DNA from: Micractinium sp. NFX-FRZ
Taxonomy: Eukaryota > Chlorophyta > Trebouxiophyceae > Chlorellales > Chlorellaceae
Reading direction: 5' to 3'
Length of the DNA: 47,230 nucleotides
Assembly: GCA_029339195.1 (NCBI GenBank)
Contig: JAPTJF010000471.1
Location: 1 to 47,230, forward strand
This document shows, one piece after another, positions 21,754 to 31,886 of this stretch. The notes beneath the pieces were generated by a model. That model was not told where the DNA came from and ran no database searches. It saw only the letters and a program-made list of their open reading frames with translations. Each line of letters opens with the position of its first letter. Position 1 is the first letter of the stretch. The position numbers and the translations under genes were made by a program.

Positions 21754-24700
21754 ATGCCGCGCCGCCCCTCCTACTCCAGTGGCCATGCTCTCATTCCAAC
21801 CTTGCTATTGTCATGGGTCATCGGGTTCGCCTTGCTGCCAGCCGCCGCCAGGGCGCAGGCGTTGAGCGCCGCCCCCCGCGTGCCGCTCCAACGAGTGACC
21901 CTCCCACCTGGCTTCTCCATCAGCCTGTACGCCGATGCCAGCTTCCCAGCCCGCTTCATGGCACTGGGACAGGCGAATGACGAGGCTACAGTGGTCTTTG
22001 TCTCCTCCACCAGGCCCGGAGTGGTGAGCCTGCAGTGGTCCTGAGGATGAGGGCGGGTTGTGGTACTGCTTGGAACAGCGAACGTCCTGGCGGCAATCCC
22101 TCTGCCCCCCTGGCACTAAGAGAACATGCCGCCTTCCCACCACCCTCTGTGGCTCTTGTCAGGTGACGGCGCTCGTGGACCGCGGCGGCGGCAACGTGCA
22201 GGCCTGCACCCTGCTGTCCCGGCTGGACAACCCTAATGGCGTGGCTTACGACCGAACCACAGGCGGCCTGTATGTGGCAGAGGTGACGGGGATCAGGCGG
22301 TATGGAGGCGTCGACCGCGCAGCGCTGGCAGGGTGCGACAACAGCATGCTGCAGGGCCCGGCTGCGGTCACGACCGACCTGCCTGACCAGTCAGGGCATG
22401 CCAACCGTGCGCTGGGGATCGGGCCGGACGGCAAGCTGTACGTCACCGTGGCTTTACCCTCCAAGTGAGTGTGCCAGAGCAGTGGGTGGGGGGTGGGGAT
22501 GTGGCTGGCCGGCGGGGACTTTTGGGACGCCCACAACGTGTGTGTGGGGGGGTGCTGAAGTGTGGGAGCTGCCTGCCTGTCGCTCTGCCCAGCTGTCGGT
22601 CGGCATCTGCCACGGCGCCACGCCAGTTGCTGCATGCAGCAGCAGCAACCCCTCTGCTGCCCATGATCACCCGTCGCATGTGCCACCTGCGCCCCTGCAG
22701 CGTGGGCACGTGTGAGGACCCGTACTGCTCCATCCACAGGCTGGAGAAGGACGGCAGCGGGCAGGAGATCTACGCACGAGGTGGGGGAGGTGGTGTGTAT
22801 GGGTGGGGTGTGCGCAGAGGGGGCAGAATGGGTTGATGGGGCAAGCTGTCCGTGGGAGGGCCGGAGGGTGTTGGGGTGGGGTGGCAGGTGCTGTGTGGGT
22901 TTCTTGAGGTGGGGCTAGTTGGTGGGCTGGTGATGCAAGGGCTTGGTGAACGGGTCGGTGATTGCTGGTTGAGTGGATGAGCGCATTTAGTGGGTTGGTG
23001 GATGGGTGAGTGGGTAAGCAGGCGGTTGCAACATGAGGTCCTCTCGCACTAGAGTCGCATTGCAATAACGTGTTAGGAGACATCCACTTAATGCTCTTAA
23101 AAGCCCATACCTGGTATTGAGCCGAGGAGGGCAGGTGCCCCCCAGACCAACAGCTCCCTTTTGCGATGTGCGCCCTCCCAACACTCTGTCCCTGGCTGAC
23201 TGCCAAATGCATCCGGTACCCCCGCAGGCATCAGGAATGCTGCTGGGTGGGACTGGCACCCCAAGACTGGGGCGCTGCTGTTTGCGGGAATGGTGAGCAA
23301 AGCGTGGCGGGGAAGGTACGGTGCTGTTGTCTCAGCCTGGCCACCAACGCTGCACCTCTGTACGCACCTGAGCAAGGGGTGACATGCTGGGGCATGGGCA
23401 TGGCGCTCCCCGTTTGTCGCTGCAGCAGCATCCTGTCAGTCCTTCGTCCCCTGTACGGCGGTTGAGGGTGCCTCCCCACCCACCCACCCCCCACACCCCC
23501 CACACGGCATGGCATCGTCACTTCCTGCGCAGGAGGGCGGCAAGATGAGCACTCCCGGCGACACAAAGCACAGCATAAGCGACTCCAAGACACACCTGTT
23601 CAACTGTTCTTACCTCTCCCTTGCTTATTGACCGCTTCCAGGAGCGAGACCAGATGGGAAATGACATTCCTGACGACATACTGGGCGCCATCTACAAGCC
23701 CGGCACCGACTGGCGCTTCCCCTACTGCCACTGGTGAGGCTGCTGCCGCTGGCAGGTGTGTGTGAGTGCCAGGTGGCGCTGCGGCCAGCTCAGCGGGGCA
23801 TGCGGGGCAATGCACGCACCGCAGGCAGGCTTGCTGCCCTCACACTCTTTTCACACTGTGTACGTCTCAACAGAGCTGGCGGGTCCCAGTGCAGCGCACA
23901 ATCGGGGGTGGATACGAGGCGCAAGACAAAGGGAAAGGGGCGACAGAAGCGCAGGCTTCCTGGCAAGCTCGCAGGCTGGGGGGGTGGCTGGCGGGCGTGT
24001 GGCCTTTCCACCACCACCAGGCACTGCTGTGCATGCATGCAGCGCCTCCTCACATCGCGGATCACTGCCCCCCTCTCTCTGGGTTGCAGGGAGGGCGGCG
24101 GGGCGCCAGAGCGGCGGGACCCGGGGCCTGGCCAAGCCATCCCCGACCCCGAGTTCACACTGCCAGAGTTTGCCAACCGGTCGCGGCCGGCGGACAGCGT
24201 GCTGGCGCAGCGCTGCTCAGGTACCGGCAGGGTGGGCAGGTTGAGGCGGGCAGCAGGGGAGGCAGGCAGCGGAGGCAGGGAAGAGGGCATATATTGTGAT
24301 GAAGCGGGGGGGAGGGGCTGGCGGTTAGGGGTGAAAATGATTGGCAGGGGAGCGATAGGGCAGGCGAGCAGAGCAGCTGGGAGCGCTGCAACACTTACAT
24401 TTGCCGTCTCACCACGCTGTGCCGCCCTGCCCCGCCCCGCAGCGACGGCGCCGCCTCCCCTGCAATCCCTGGGCCCGCACGTGGCTCCCCTGGGTGTGCT
24501 CTACTGGGGCCCGCCCGGCAGCGGCGGTACAGACGGTAGCGCAGAGGCTGCTGCCGCGGCCGACGGCGCGGGGGCAGCCTCGCAGCAGCAGCAGCGCTGG
24601 CCGGCGGAGTATGATGGGAGCATCTTTGTTGGGGAGCACGGCAGCTGGAACAGAGACGTGCCGATTGGGTACCGCATTGCCAACGTGAGGCTGTCGCCCG

Positions 24701-24990
24701 ACGGGCGCACCGCCGTGGGGCACACCGTGTTTGCAGAAGGCTGGCTGGGTTCGAACGGCCAAGCCTGGGGGCGCCCCGTGGGCCTGCTGCGCCTACCTGA
24801 CGGAACCATGCTGGTGGCAGACGATGCACTAGGGGTGGTGTATGCAATTCGTTATGGCGTCTCGCCGCCCGCCGCACCGCCGCCGCCCAGCGTGCCCAGC
24901 GGGGCGGCAGCAGGGCGGCCTGGCAGCGGGGGAGCGGCAGCGGGTGCCGTGCTTGCTGTCCTGCTGGCCTGCCTGGCCCTGGTCTGCTGA
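21754..24990 (+). CDS. Secreted PQQ-type sorbosone/glucose dehydrogenase-like protein
   Basis: Seven exons give 495 residues: 21754-22023, 22163-22464, 22701-22780, 23228-23292, 23642-23733, 24090-24220, 24443-24990 (TGA). The N-terminus is a signal peptide (LLLSWVIGFALLPAAARA). The body is a beta-propeller of the soluble PQQ glucose/sorbosone dehydrogenase family. Marks include LPPGFSISLYAD, NPNGVAYD, HANRALGIGPDGKLYVTV, RNAAGWDWHP, ERDQMGNDIPDD, YKPGTDWRFPYCHW and FVGEHGSWNRDVPIGY. The enzyme would oxidise a sugar or sugar aldehyde outside the cell, using PQQ if the alga can obtain it. The last 25 residues (GGAAAGAVLAVLLACLALVC after a Pro/Ser/Gly spacer) look like a GPI-attachment signal, so it may sit on the plasma membrane or wall. 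Substrate and cofactor are inferred from family only. Confidence 0.88.
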
Positions 24991-25092
24991 GCGGGAAAGT
25001 AATAAATGCATGCATACCACACTTGCTTGACAATGTACAGATACATGACGACCTACATGCGCGCTTGCTTTCTATGTGTTACAAATCGAATA

Positions 25093-25097
25093 TGTAA
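25093..25097 (+). terminator. TGTAA polyadenylation motif
   Basis: TGTAA, the usual green-algal signal, lies 103 bases after the stop of the dehydrogenase gene. An AATAAA also occurs at about 25001. Confidence 0.55.
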
Positions 25098-25403
25098 AGA
25101 GTGTACAGCCGAGGCCGCCGGTAGGCATGGCAGCGGTGGGGGCTGTTGCAGGCGCCGCGCATGGGGCGTTGAACGACCATGTGCAGTGTTGTTGGTCACA
25201 AACGCCACAGTGTTGTGTGCAGGAAGCGAAATCTTGTTTTTTCAGAAGGGACACATCTGAGGGGGCCACAACCCACAATTACAGGCAGACGGCCGTGTCA
25301 CGCCTGGGTTCTGTCGACGGCAGAGGTACAGCGTCGGCGGTACAGGCCCGCACTGGCCGTGCTGGTTGTCGAGGCTTGTGGCGTTTTGACCTCTTCAAAA
25401 GCA

Positions 25404-27531
25404 ATGGCCAGCCTCACGCGCTCCCCTTGGCTGCCGTGCGCCCCGCTGCTGCGCACCGTCGGCCCAAATCGGCGCCAACTGAGCGTTTGTGCCGCTTTCA
25501 AAGCTCGATGGAGTCTCGACGTCAAGTACGCAAAGCCTGGGCTCCAGGACAAGCGGCGCGGAGGCGCTGGCCTGGCGGACAGTGGGCGGCGCTGCCCACC
25601 GGCAGGCGGCAGAACCCTCCAGGCCCTTCCCGCACTTGCAGCCTCTCACGCTTCTACCCTCTGTATCATGTGCAGATTTGGCAGCAAGATGGATGCGGTG
25701 GTGCTGCTGCAGGAGTGGGTGCAGGACGTGGGCAGTGTGGCGGGCCTGACGCCGCAGAACACGCAGCTGCACACCGGCAGCATTGGCGCCCCAGAGTCCA
25801 CGCTTGAGCTGGAGGTGTGATGCATATAATTGCATGATTATGTGGCTGTGAGGCTGTAGGAGGTGAACCCACAGAAAGTGTAGGCGGTACTGGCGCCGGG
25901 TCCATGCTCGAGGTGGAGGTGGAGATGAGGGGCGGGGCGTGTGCGTCCGCATGGGGGCTCAAGGTGGTGGTGAGGAGAGCTCTTTGGGCATGAGAGTTAG
26001 CCAACGTCTGGGCTGTGAGGTGATGCGTTCCTTGGCGAGAACAAGGAGCAGCCTCCCTGGACTGGTATTATCGTGGCGCGCCAGCGACGATGCGCCTTGC
26101 CTTCCCCGCAACAGGGGCATTTTTCACCAACTGGTGCCCCTGCCGATGCCTCAATCCCCTCCCCCACTTCACTGGTGCTCCCTGCCGCCTGCCTGCAGGT
26201 CGAGTTTGACTCTCTGGCTGAACTAGAGGACTTTTGGACCAACATACCGCAGGTGGGTGTGAAGTGTGCTGGGGTGGCATGGGTAGTGGGGTGGGGTGGG
26301 GTTGGTGCGGCGTGGGCAGCGGGTGCGGGGTGGCCCTACACAGGCGGATGTTGGATACGTGGTGTGCGGTGAAGTCGCTTTGGTCAGGGGGAGGGGTATG
26401 CCGGTTGCTCAGGCGGCAGGTGGCGGAGCATCGGGGTGGGGCAGGGGCGGGGGCGTTGTAGGGCAGCAACTGCGCAGCCCAGGGCGCCAGCTGGCAGGGG
26501 GCTGCTCCCTCCTTTCTTGCAGATTCATGCCCCGGTGGGGACGCACCTGTCGAGAAGAAGAACTTGGCAGAGGTATTGTGTGTGCACCACATGTGTGGCC
26601 TCACCCGCCCCTGACCCCCTCCCCTTCCGTGATTCCACCGCAGGCACAGCACCGCGCCTGGGGGCAGCGCATGCAGGAGTACATTGTGCACGGCAGCCCG
26701 CAGTGGCAGGTGTACCGCTGCCTGGCCGCCTTCCCGGAGGGCAGCGCCACGCCAGCAGCGCCGGCAGCGGCAGCAGGGGCGGCGGCAGGCCGCAGGCGCT
26801 CTGCCTCGGCGCCCCGCAGCAGCAGCAGTACCGCCAGCAGCAGCAGCAGTACCTCTGGCGGCAGCCTGGTCATGCCCAGTGAAGAGGAGATGGGCAAGTA
26901 CGCGGCCGCCGGCGCCGGCGAGGCGCCACCGCTGCCCAGCACGCGGGAGCAGACTGCCAGCGGGCTGTCGGTGGTGAGCGGAGACGAGGAGGCGCAGGTG
27001 GTGCTGGACTGGAAGGGGGACCCAATGACGGTGGGTGCTGGGCAGGGGGGTGCAGGGACAGGTGGGGCAAGGGAGGAGGGGAGGAGAAAGGATGCTCAGG
27101 TGGTGTGGGACCAGAAGGGGGGGCGGGCCGTACAGAGGTGGGTGCTGGAGTGCGGGAGGGGGGTGCGGGATGGCCGGGCAGGGGCTGGGTGCATGGCGTG
27201 GAGAGGAGGCAGGGTGTGCGGCAGGCCAGGAGCAGCAAGCGGAGTGTGCAGCCACATAGAGACGTTAGCACGCATTTCACCACCCCGCCTGCTGTGCATG
27301 CTGTGTAAAAGCGAGTCGGCATGTGCCACAGCTCGCCCAGCGCCGGCCTGCCCCTGCCCCCGGTTGCTTGCTTGCACGCTCCTCTTCTCTCTGCTGCTGC
27401 CACCTTCCTTGCTGACGTGCTCATCTCTCTACCACCCCGCCTGCTGAAACACCCATGTTTTCTCTTCCAACACCCCGCTTGCCATGCTGCAGATAAACCC
27501 TGGGGACAAGATGCCCTTCAGGTTTCTGTAG
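25404..27531 (+). CDS. Small plastid-targeted-type protein of unknown family
   Basis: Five exons give 246 residues: 25404-25525, 25676-25814, 26199-26252, 26644-27030, 27493-27531 (TAG). The first 35 residues are Ser/Arg/Leu-rich without acids and end LSVCAAFKA, as in algal chloroplast transit peptides. The core (ARWSLDVKFGSKMDAVVLLQ, LTPQNTQLHTGSIGAPEST, EFDSLAELEDFWTNIP, HRAWGQRMQEYIVHGSPQW) has the alternating pattern of a small alpha/beta ferredoxin-like domain of the ABM/NIPSNAP kind, but I cannot name the family. A Ser/Ala-rich spacer of about 60 residues separates it from a conserved-looking C-terminus (VLDWKGDPMTINPGDKMPF). I left out a possible exon at about 26521-26570 because its frame does not fit. 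Confidence 0.72.
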
Positions 27532-28000
27532 CTATGTGTATAAAGTAAGCAGGCTGAAGTGAAGCGTGCTTAGCCGTCATCCAGAATTGAGCTTCACTAG
27601 GCAACAGCTGGACCTGCCGGCACGCCGCATCTTCCCCGGCTGTCGCCCTCTTCCTCTCTGACCGCCACCGCCACCCCATGGCAACCCCACCCTCCGTCCT
27701 GCCCCTGCGCCTCTTGGTCGCTGGCCTGTGATCAGTTCATTCATTGCATGGCATGGCTTGGAAAACCAGGTACTGTTGTGATCCTATTCCCTGTGTTCCC
27801 TCAAGTCATCACTGTAACTCTGAATTCAACCAGCGCCACTTGCTGCAACTGGTGGGTGCGCCAGCTGCTACGCAGCTCAGCAAGGGCGCTGCGCCTCCGC
27901 CAGCCCCGCCGCCAGGTCAGCACCGGCATGCGTGTGTGTGCCAGGTCAGCACCGGTGTAGCCACCAGCTGCCTGGCATGGCGTGCTCCGCACCTCACGCT
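27532..28000. other. Convergent intergenic region
   Basis: Lies between two genes ending toward each other. It holds a block (27607-27790) similar to 30898-31090: both contain attgcatggcatggc and an upstream cagc.gctggac.tgcc segment. No gene is visible. Confidence 0.5.
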
Positions 28001-30357
28001 TCACTTGCTGTGGTACTGCAGCAGCAGCAGCAGCAGCAGGCCCCGGGGGAATGGGAGGGGGCAGGGTCACAAGGAGCAGGGCTATGGGGTGTATGACCCT
28101 AAACCATGCCGGTGTGCTGGTTGCTTTGGATCGCCTGCCGTCAACTCATCCTAAATCCCTAAAGGGGGTTACCCTTGCAAAATCAACTGTGCTAACCCTT
28201 AACTTAACAAACCAAACCCCGGGGCTCACCACCGTGTCGGTGTGCTTGTTGTGGGCCCGCCCGCTGGACTGGAAGTCGGGGCCCCTGCACACACGAGCAG
28301 AATCAGAGGGCGGCCAAGCAGGCAGGCAGCCAGGTTGGGTCAGGCTGGTGAGCAGCGGCAGGAGCTTGCAGGGCAGGCAGGGCAAGGGGTAAGAGCGGCG
28401 TGCTGCGCATCAGTGCAGCAGGTTCGTTGGCGCACACATTTGCTGCTTCACCTGCTGCCCGGCCAGGATGCCTCCTGCCGCTGCCGCTGCCGCTGCCGCT
28501 CTACTAGCCCTCTGCAGGCCTGCGCCCCGGTCCCCAGCCTGTATGTTATGAGCATATACACGCACAGCACCTGTGGCGTGAGTCCATGCGCTTGTTGGCG
28601 GCGGTGCTGCTGCCCGGGTAGTCTTGGTAGTGGCTGGAGTAGGGGGGGTTGGGGTCGCGTGCCGGGCGGTTCGTCTCCGCCTGTGCGGGAGGCGGGGCAA
28701 GAACTCAAGGGCCGAGGGATATTGAGGCGCATAAAGGGGGGGCTGCCAGCCTTGGATTGGTGCGGATAGCGGAGTGCCACAGGGCCAAGGTTAGGCCTGC
28801 ATGGTGGGTCATTGCGGCAGTGCAGGAGCCGGCGGTGGGTGGAGAGGTGCGGAGCACAGCGGCGCCAGCCCGCTCCAACTCGGTCCACTTTGCCTCCTCC
28901 ACCTCCTGCACCACCCGCCTCCTCCACCAACCCCCCTCCTTCGCCTCCTCCCACCACAAGCCTTCCAGCCCCCTGCATCACTCCACTTGACCTCAACCTG
29001 ACTGGACCCAACCTGACTTGCACTCAACCTGAATTGCACTGCGGGTCGAACCCACCTGAGTGCAAGCAAGAGCAGCAACTGCGGCCCTGCATCCACTGGC
29101 GGCCCCGGGTCCCACTACCCCCCAGTCCCACCACCGGTACCGCCCCCACCCCCTGCCGCACCTGCATGTCCCTGCGGATCTGTGCGGGGCTGCCTCCCCC
29201 CATGATCTGGAGCGTGGACAGCTCCTGCCGAACAAGGGTGGGAGAACAGGTAGTGACGCGCGGCAGAGCGCGCTGTGGAGGGTGCGGGGGCGCGTGAGAA
29301 GCCCTTGCGCCGTGCAGCTGGCAGGTTGCAGGGCAGGGATAGGCCCAGGCAGCACAGTGCAAGGGAGGGAGGCAAGGCAGGCCGTGGGTGGGTGGGTGGG
29401 TGGGTGGGGCTGCTGCTCACTTTCCTGCCCCCCCTATGCACCACCACGACGGCATGCTCAGCTCCACTCCTGCCTGCTGCCACACGCTCCAGTGCCACCC
29501 AGCCCCATCTCTTCACCGCTGCTGGCTCCCCGTGGGCCTGACATGTCATCCATTGATGGCTTCAGAATCGAGTCGACCAAACAAACAATGTGTTGCTGCA
29601 CCTTGGTGTCAGTGTCCCGCTCGCTCAGCCCCATCTCGGCCAGTGTTGTCCCCGCCTTGCTGCGCTCGATGTCGTGCCCAGCAGGCTCCACCTTGAAGTG
29701 CTGCCTGCAGGGGGGAGGGGAGCGGGCACAGCGGGTGTGACCACACATGCTGGGTGCACGGTTCACACATGCTGGGTGCACAGGGGATGCCAGCCTTGGA
29801 GTGCTGGCGGCGTGTTGCCCCTCAAGACTCAGGGTGTCGCGCGGGACAAGGCAAGCTCCTGCCATGAGGCGCAACTTGGCGGGCTGGGCGTGTAACGCTT
29901 TGCGCTCGGGCACACTGGGCCTGTACGGGAGCAGGGGCGCCCGCACCCGCGCATGTCCCCCAGCCTGCAGCTCACTCCCTCACTCCGCCGGCGCTCTGCC
30001 CACAGCCCGCCACTCACTCGGGCGCGGCGTCCAGCACCTTGCCCTCGGGCACGGGGTCGGTGGTCTGCCCCACGCGGGCACGCACCTCGCGCGGCAGGTT
30101 GCTGGCGGCTGCACCAAGGGGTTGTGTGTGCATGCCTGGGCAGTACACAAGGCCAAGACAGCGGGTCTATGCCCGGGCAGGCAGCGAGAAGCTACACACA
30201 TGGGCGGGCGACGGCGGGCGGCAGCGGGCACGAGGCTGCAGCCGCCACCGACCAGGCCCTGCGGGGCGTCTGAACCCTGCCAAGGGCAGCAGCAGGCCTG
30301 ACCTGCCGCCTTGGAGACGGGGTTTGGGATTTCGCGGCCCTCCCCAGACTCCGACAT
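28001..30357 (-). CDS. Small hydrophilic protein, tandem copy 1
   Basis: Seven exons give 163 residues: 30357-30303, 30108-30018, 29704-29602, 29224-29162, 28680-28571, 28284-28230, 28015-28001 (TGA). All phases agree. The protein starts MSESGEGREIPNPVSKAA and contains REVRARVGQTTDPVPEGKVL, AGHDIERSKAGTTLAEMGLS and DYPGSSTAANKRMD. It has no cysteine or tryptophan, is rich in charged residues, Gly, Ser and Pro, and shows no membrane segment or targeting peptide. Such composition suggests a disordered, hydrophilin or LEA-like role, but I recognise no family. Its exons are almost identical to those of the copy at 31887-34392. Confidence 0.72.
28582..28672. repeat. Exon-centred block identical to 32178-32268
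   Basis: All 91 bases match the second tandem copy exactly; the next base differs and a further 13 bases match again. It covers most of exon 5 of the first hydrophilic-protein gene. Confidence 0.9.
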
Positions 30358-31886
30358 GCTCGCTGGCTGCTGCTTCTGCTGTTACAGCTTCTGCTGTTGC
30401 CGCTGCTGCTGCTGCAGCTGCTGTAGATACCGTTCAGCTGGGTGCAGGTATGAGAACCACTAAAGGGTGCAGGAGGAACGGCTCAGTCATACACCAAAGG
30501 TCTCGTTTCTTCGTTGCGACATCGCGCCCACATCGAGCCCAGCACTATTGCGCCAATAGGCTGCTACACTGGCAGACGAGGACACCAGGGGACCGAAGCA
30601 GGGTCGGCGGTCCTCGCGGGCGCGCAACCACCGTCCTGGACTGCTCCTGGCAGCACAGGGTCCTGCCTGCTGCCGCTGCTGCAATGCTGCCGCCCCGATG
30701 CCCCCATTCCTCCCTTGGACCACTGGGCATGCACCGTATGGCCCTGTATGCCGGTGCATCAAGAGCCACTTGGGGTGCCCGCTGCCCTCCCTCCCCCCTC
30801 AGCCAGCAAGGCATGCAAGACCATGTACTGCCCAGCCTGGACGCCTGCACCTGCACACCCTTCAGATTACAACCAAGGTGCAGTGCAGCTTCAGCAGACA
30901 GCGGCTGGACTTGCCAACACGGCGCCTCCTGAACTGCCTCTCTGTCCCCACTGACCTCCGCCTCCGCCTCCCTCATCCGTATCCCCTTCCTCTTGTCCTG
31001 CCCTTTTGCATCCTTGTCGCTGGCATGTTCTTATCAGTACTTCCATTGCATGGCATGGCAAGGAAACTGCAATCATGTTGTTCTAGTCTGCTACGTGTAA
31101 GCTCCTCAGAACACTAAAAAACTCAATCAGTGGTCTTGCCACAGCTGGCAGTGCTCCAGCGGCTCAGCACCAGGGTGGTCGTGTGTGCCAGGCCAGCGCC
31201 ATCTGCATGCATTTGGGATGCCAGGTCAGCACCGGTGTGTGTGTGGCCGCCAGCTTAGCGGTGTTGCTGGCCTGCTGCCTGGCCCCTCGCACCTCATGAT
31301 CCACTGCAGCAGGGGAATGGGGAGGGTGCAAGAGGGAGGGCGGGGCAGGGGGGTGGTGAGCGCCGGCCAAGCAGGGAGGCAGCTGTGCAGACGTGAGTGC
31401 AGGGCAGCGTGCTGCCAGCAAGGTCAGGGCCGCTATCCAAATCTGTGATGCCTCTGCTTCATCAAGCAGTGCCCCGCCCTGAGGGCCCACCCAATGTGAC
31501 TGTTGCATTGTCCCCTCGGCAGACAGGACACGGGACCGCAGGCAATGAGCGCAAGCAGGCAGGCAGGCATGCAGGTGGGTGGGCGTGCAGGCAGGCCAAG
31601 AGCAGCTCCTCTTGGCCACCCCATCTTCCCAAGGCAAGCGGCAGTAGCACAGAGCCCCACCCAAAGCAGCCGTGCGATCTGCACCCCGCGCTCTCTCGCT
31701 GCCCCACAGGGCGCGGTGCGGCCGCACACCACCACGCCGCCGTGCTCGCCGCTGCTGGATCACCTGCCGTCATGTGAACCCATACCTCAGCTTAACCCTG
31801 CTGTGTGTACAACCCCAAATAACACCAGGCCCCAGGGCTCACCACCGTGTCGTGTGCTTGATGTGATCCCGCCATACGACTGTTTG
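30358..31886. other. Spacer between tandem copies
   Basis: No exon chain found. It contains two echoes of other parts of the window: 30690-30810 resembles 35090-35230 (in an intron of the gene at 34717-38541), and 30898-31090 resembles 27607-27790. The promoter of the first copy must lie at its left end. The non-coding relic of the second copy's last exon lies near 31280-31320. Confidence 0.5.

Noticed and set aside
23734..24990. 418-residue open frame ending with the dehydrogenase stop
   Set aside because: It reads through two introns; the true exons are 24090-24220 and 24443-24990.
26521..26570. Extra exon (IHAPVGTHLSRRRTW) in the plastid-type gene
   Set aside because: Its donor would leave phase 2, which does not fit the next exon at 26644.
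26068..27447. Long open frames on both strands (395 and 383 residues)
   Set aside because: Shadows of exon 26644-27030 extended through introns; the antisense frame is Pro/His/Arg-rich with no motif.
28100..28200. Interstitial telomere repeat (ccctaaa words, also at about 11930)
   Set aside because: Only single or imperfect units; no tandem array.
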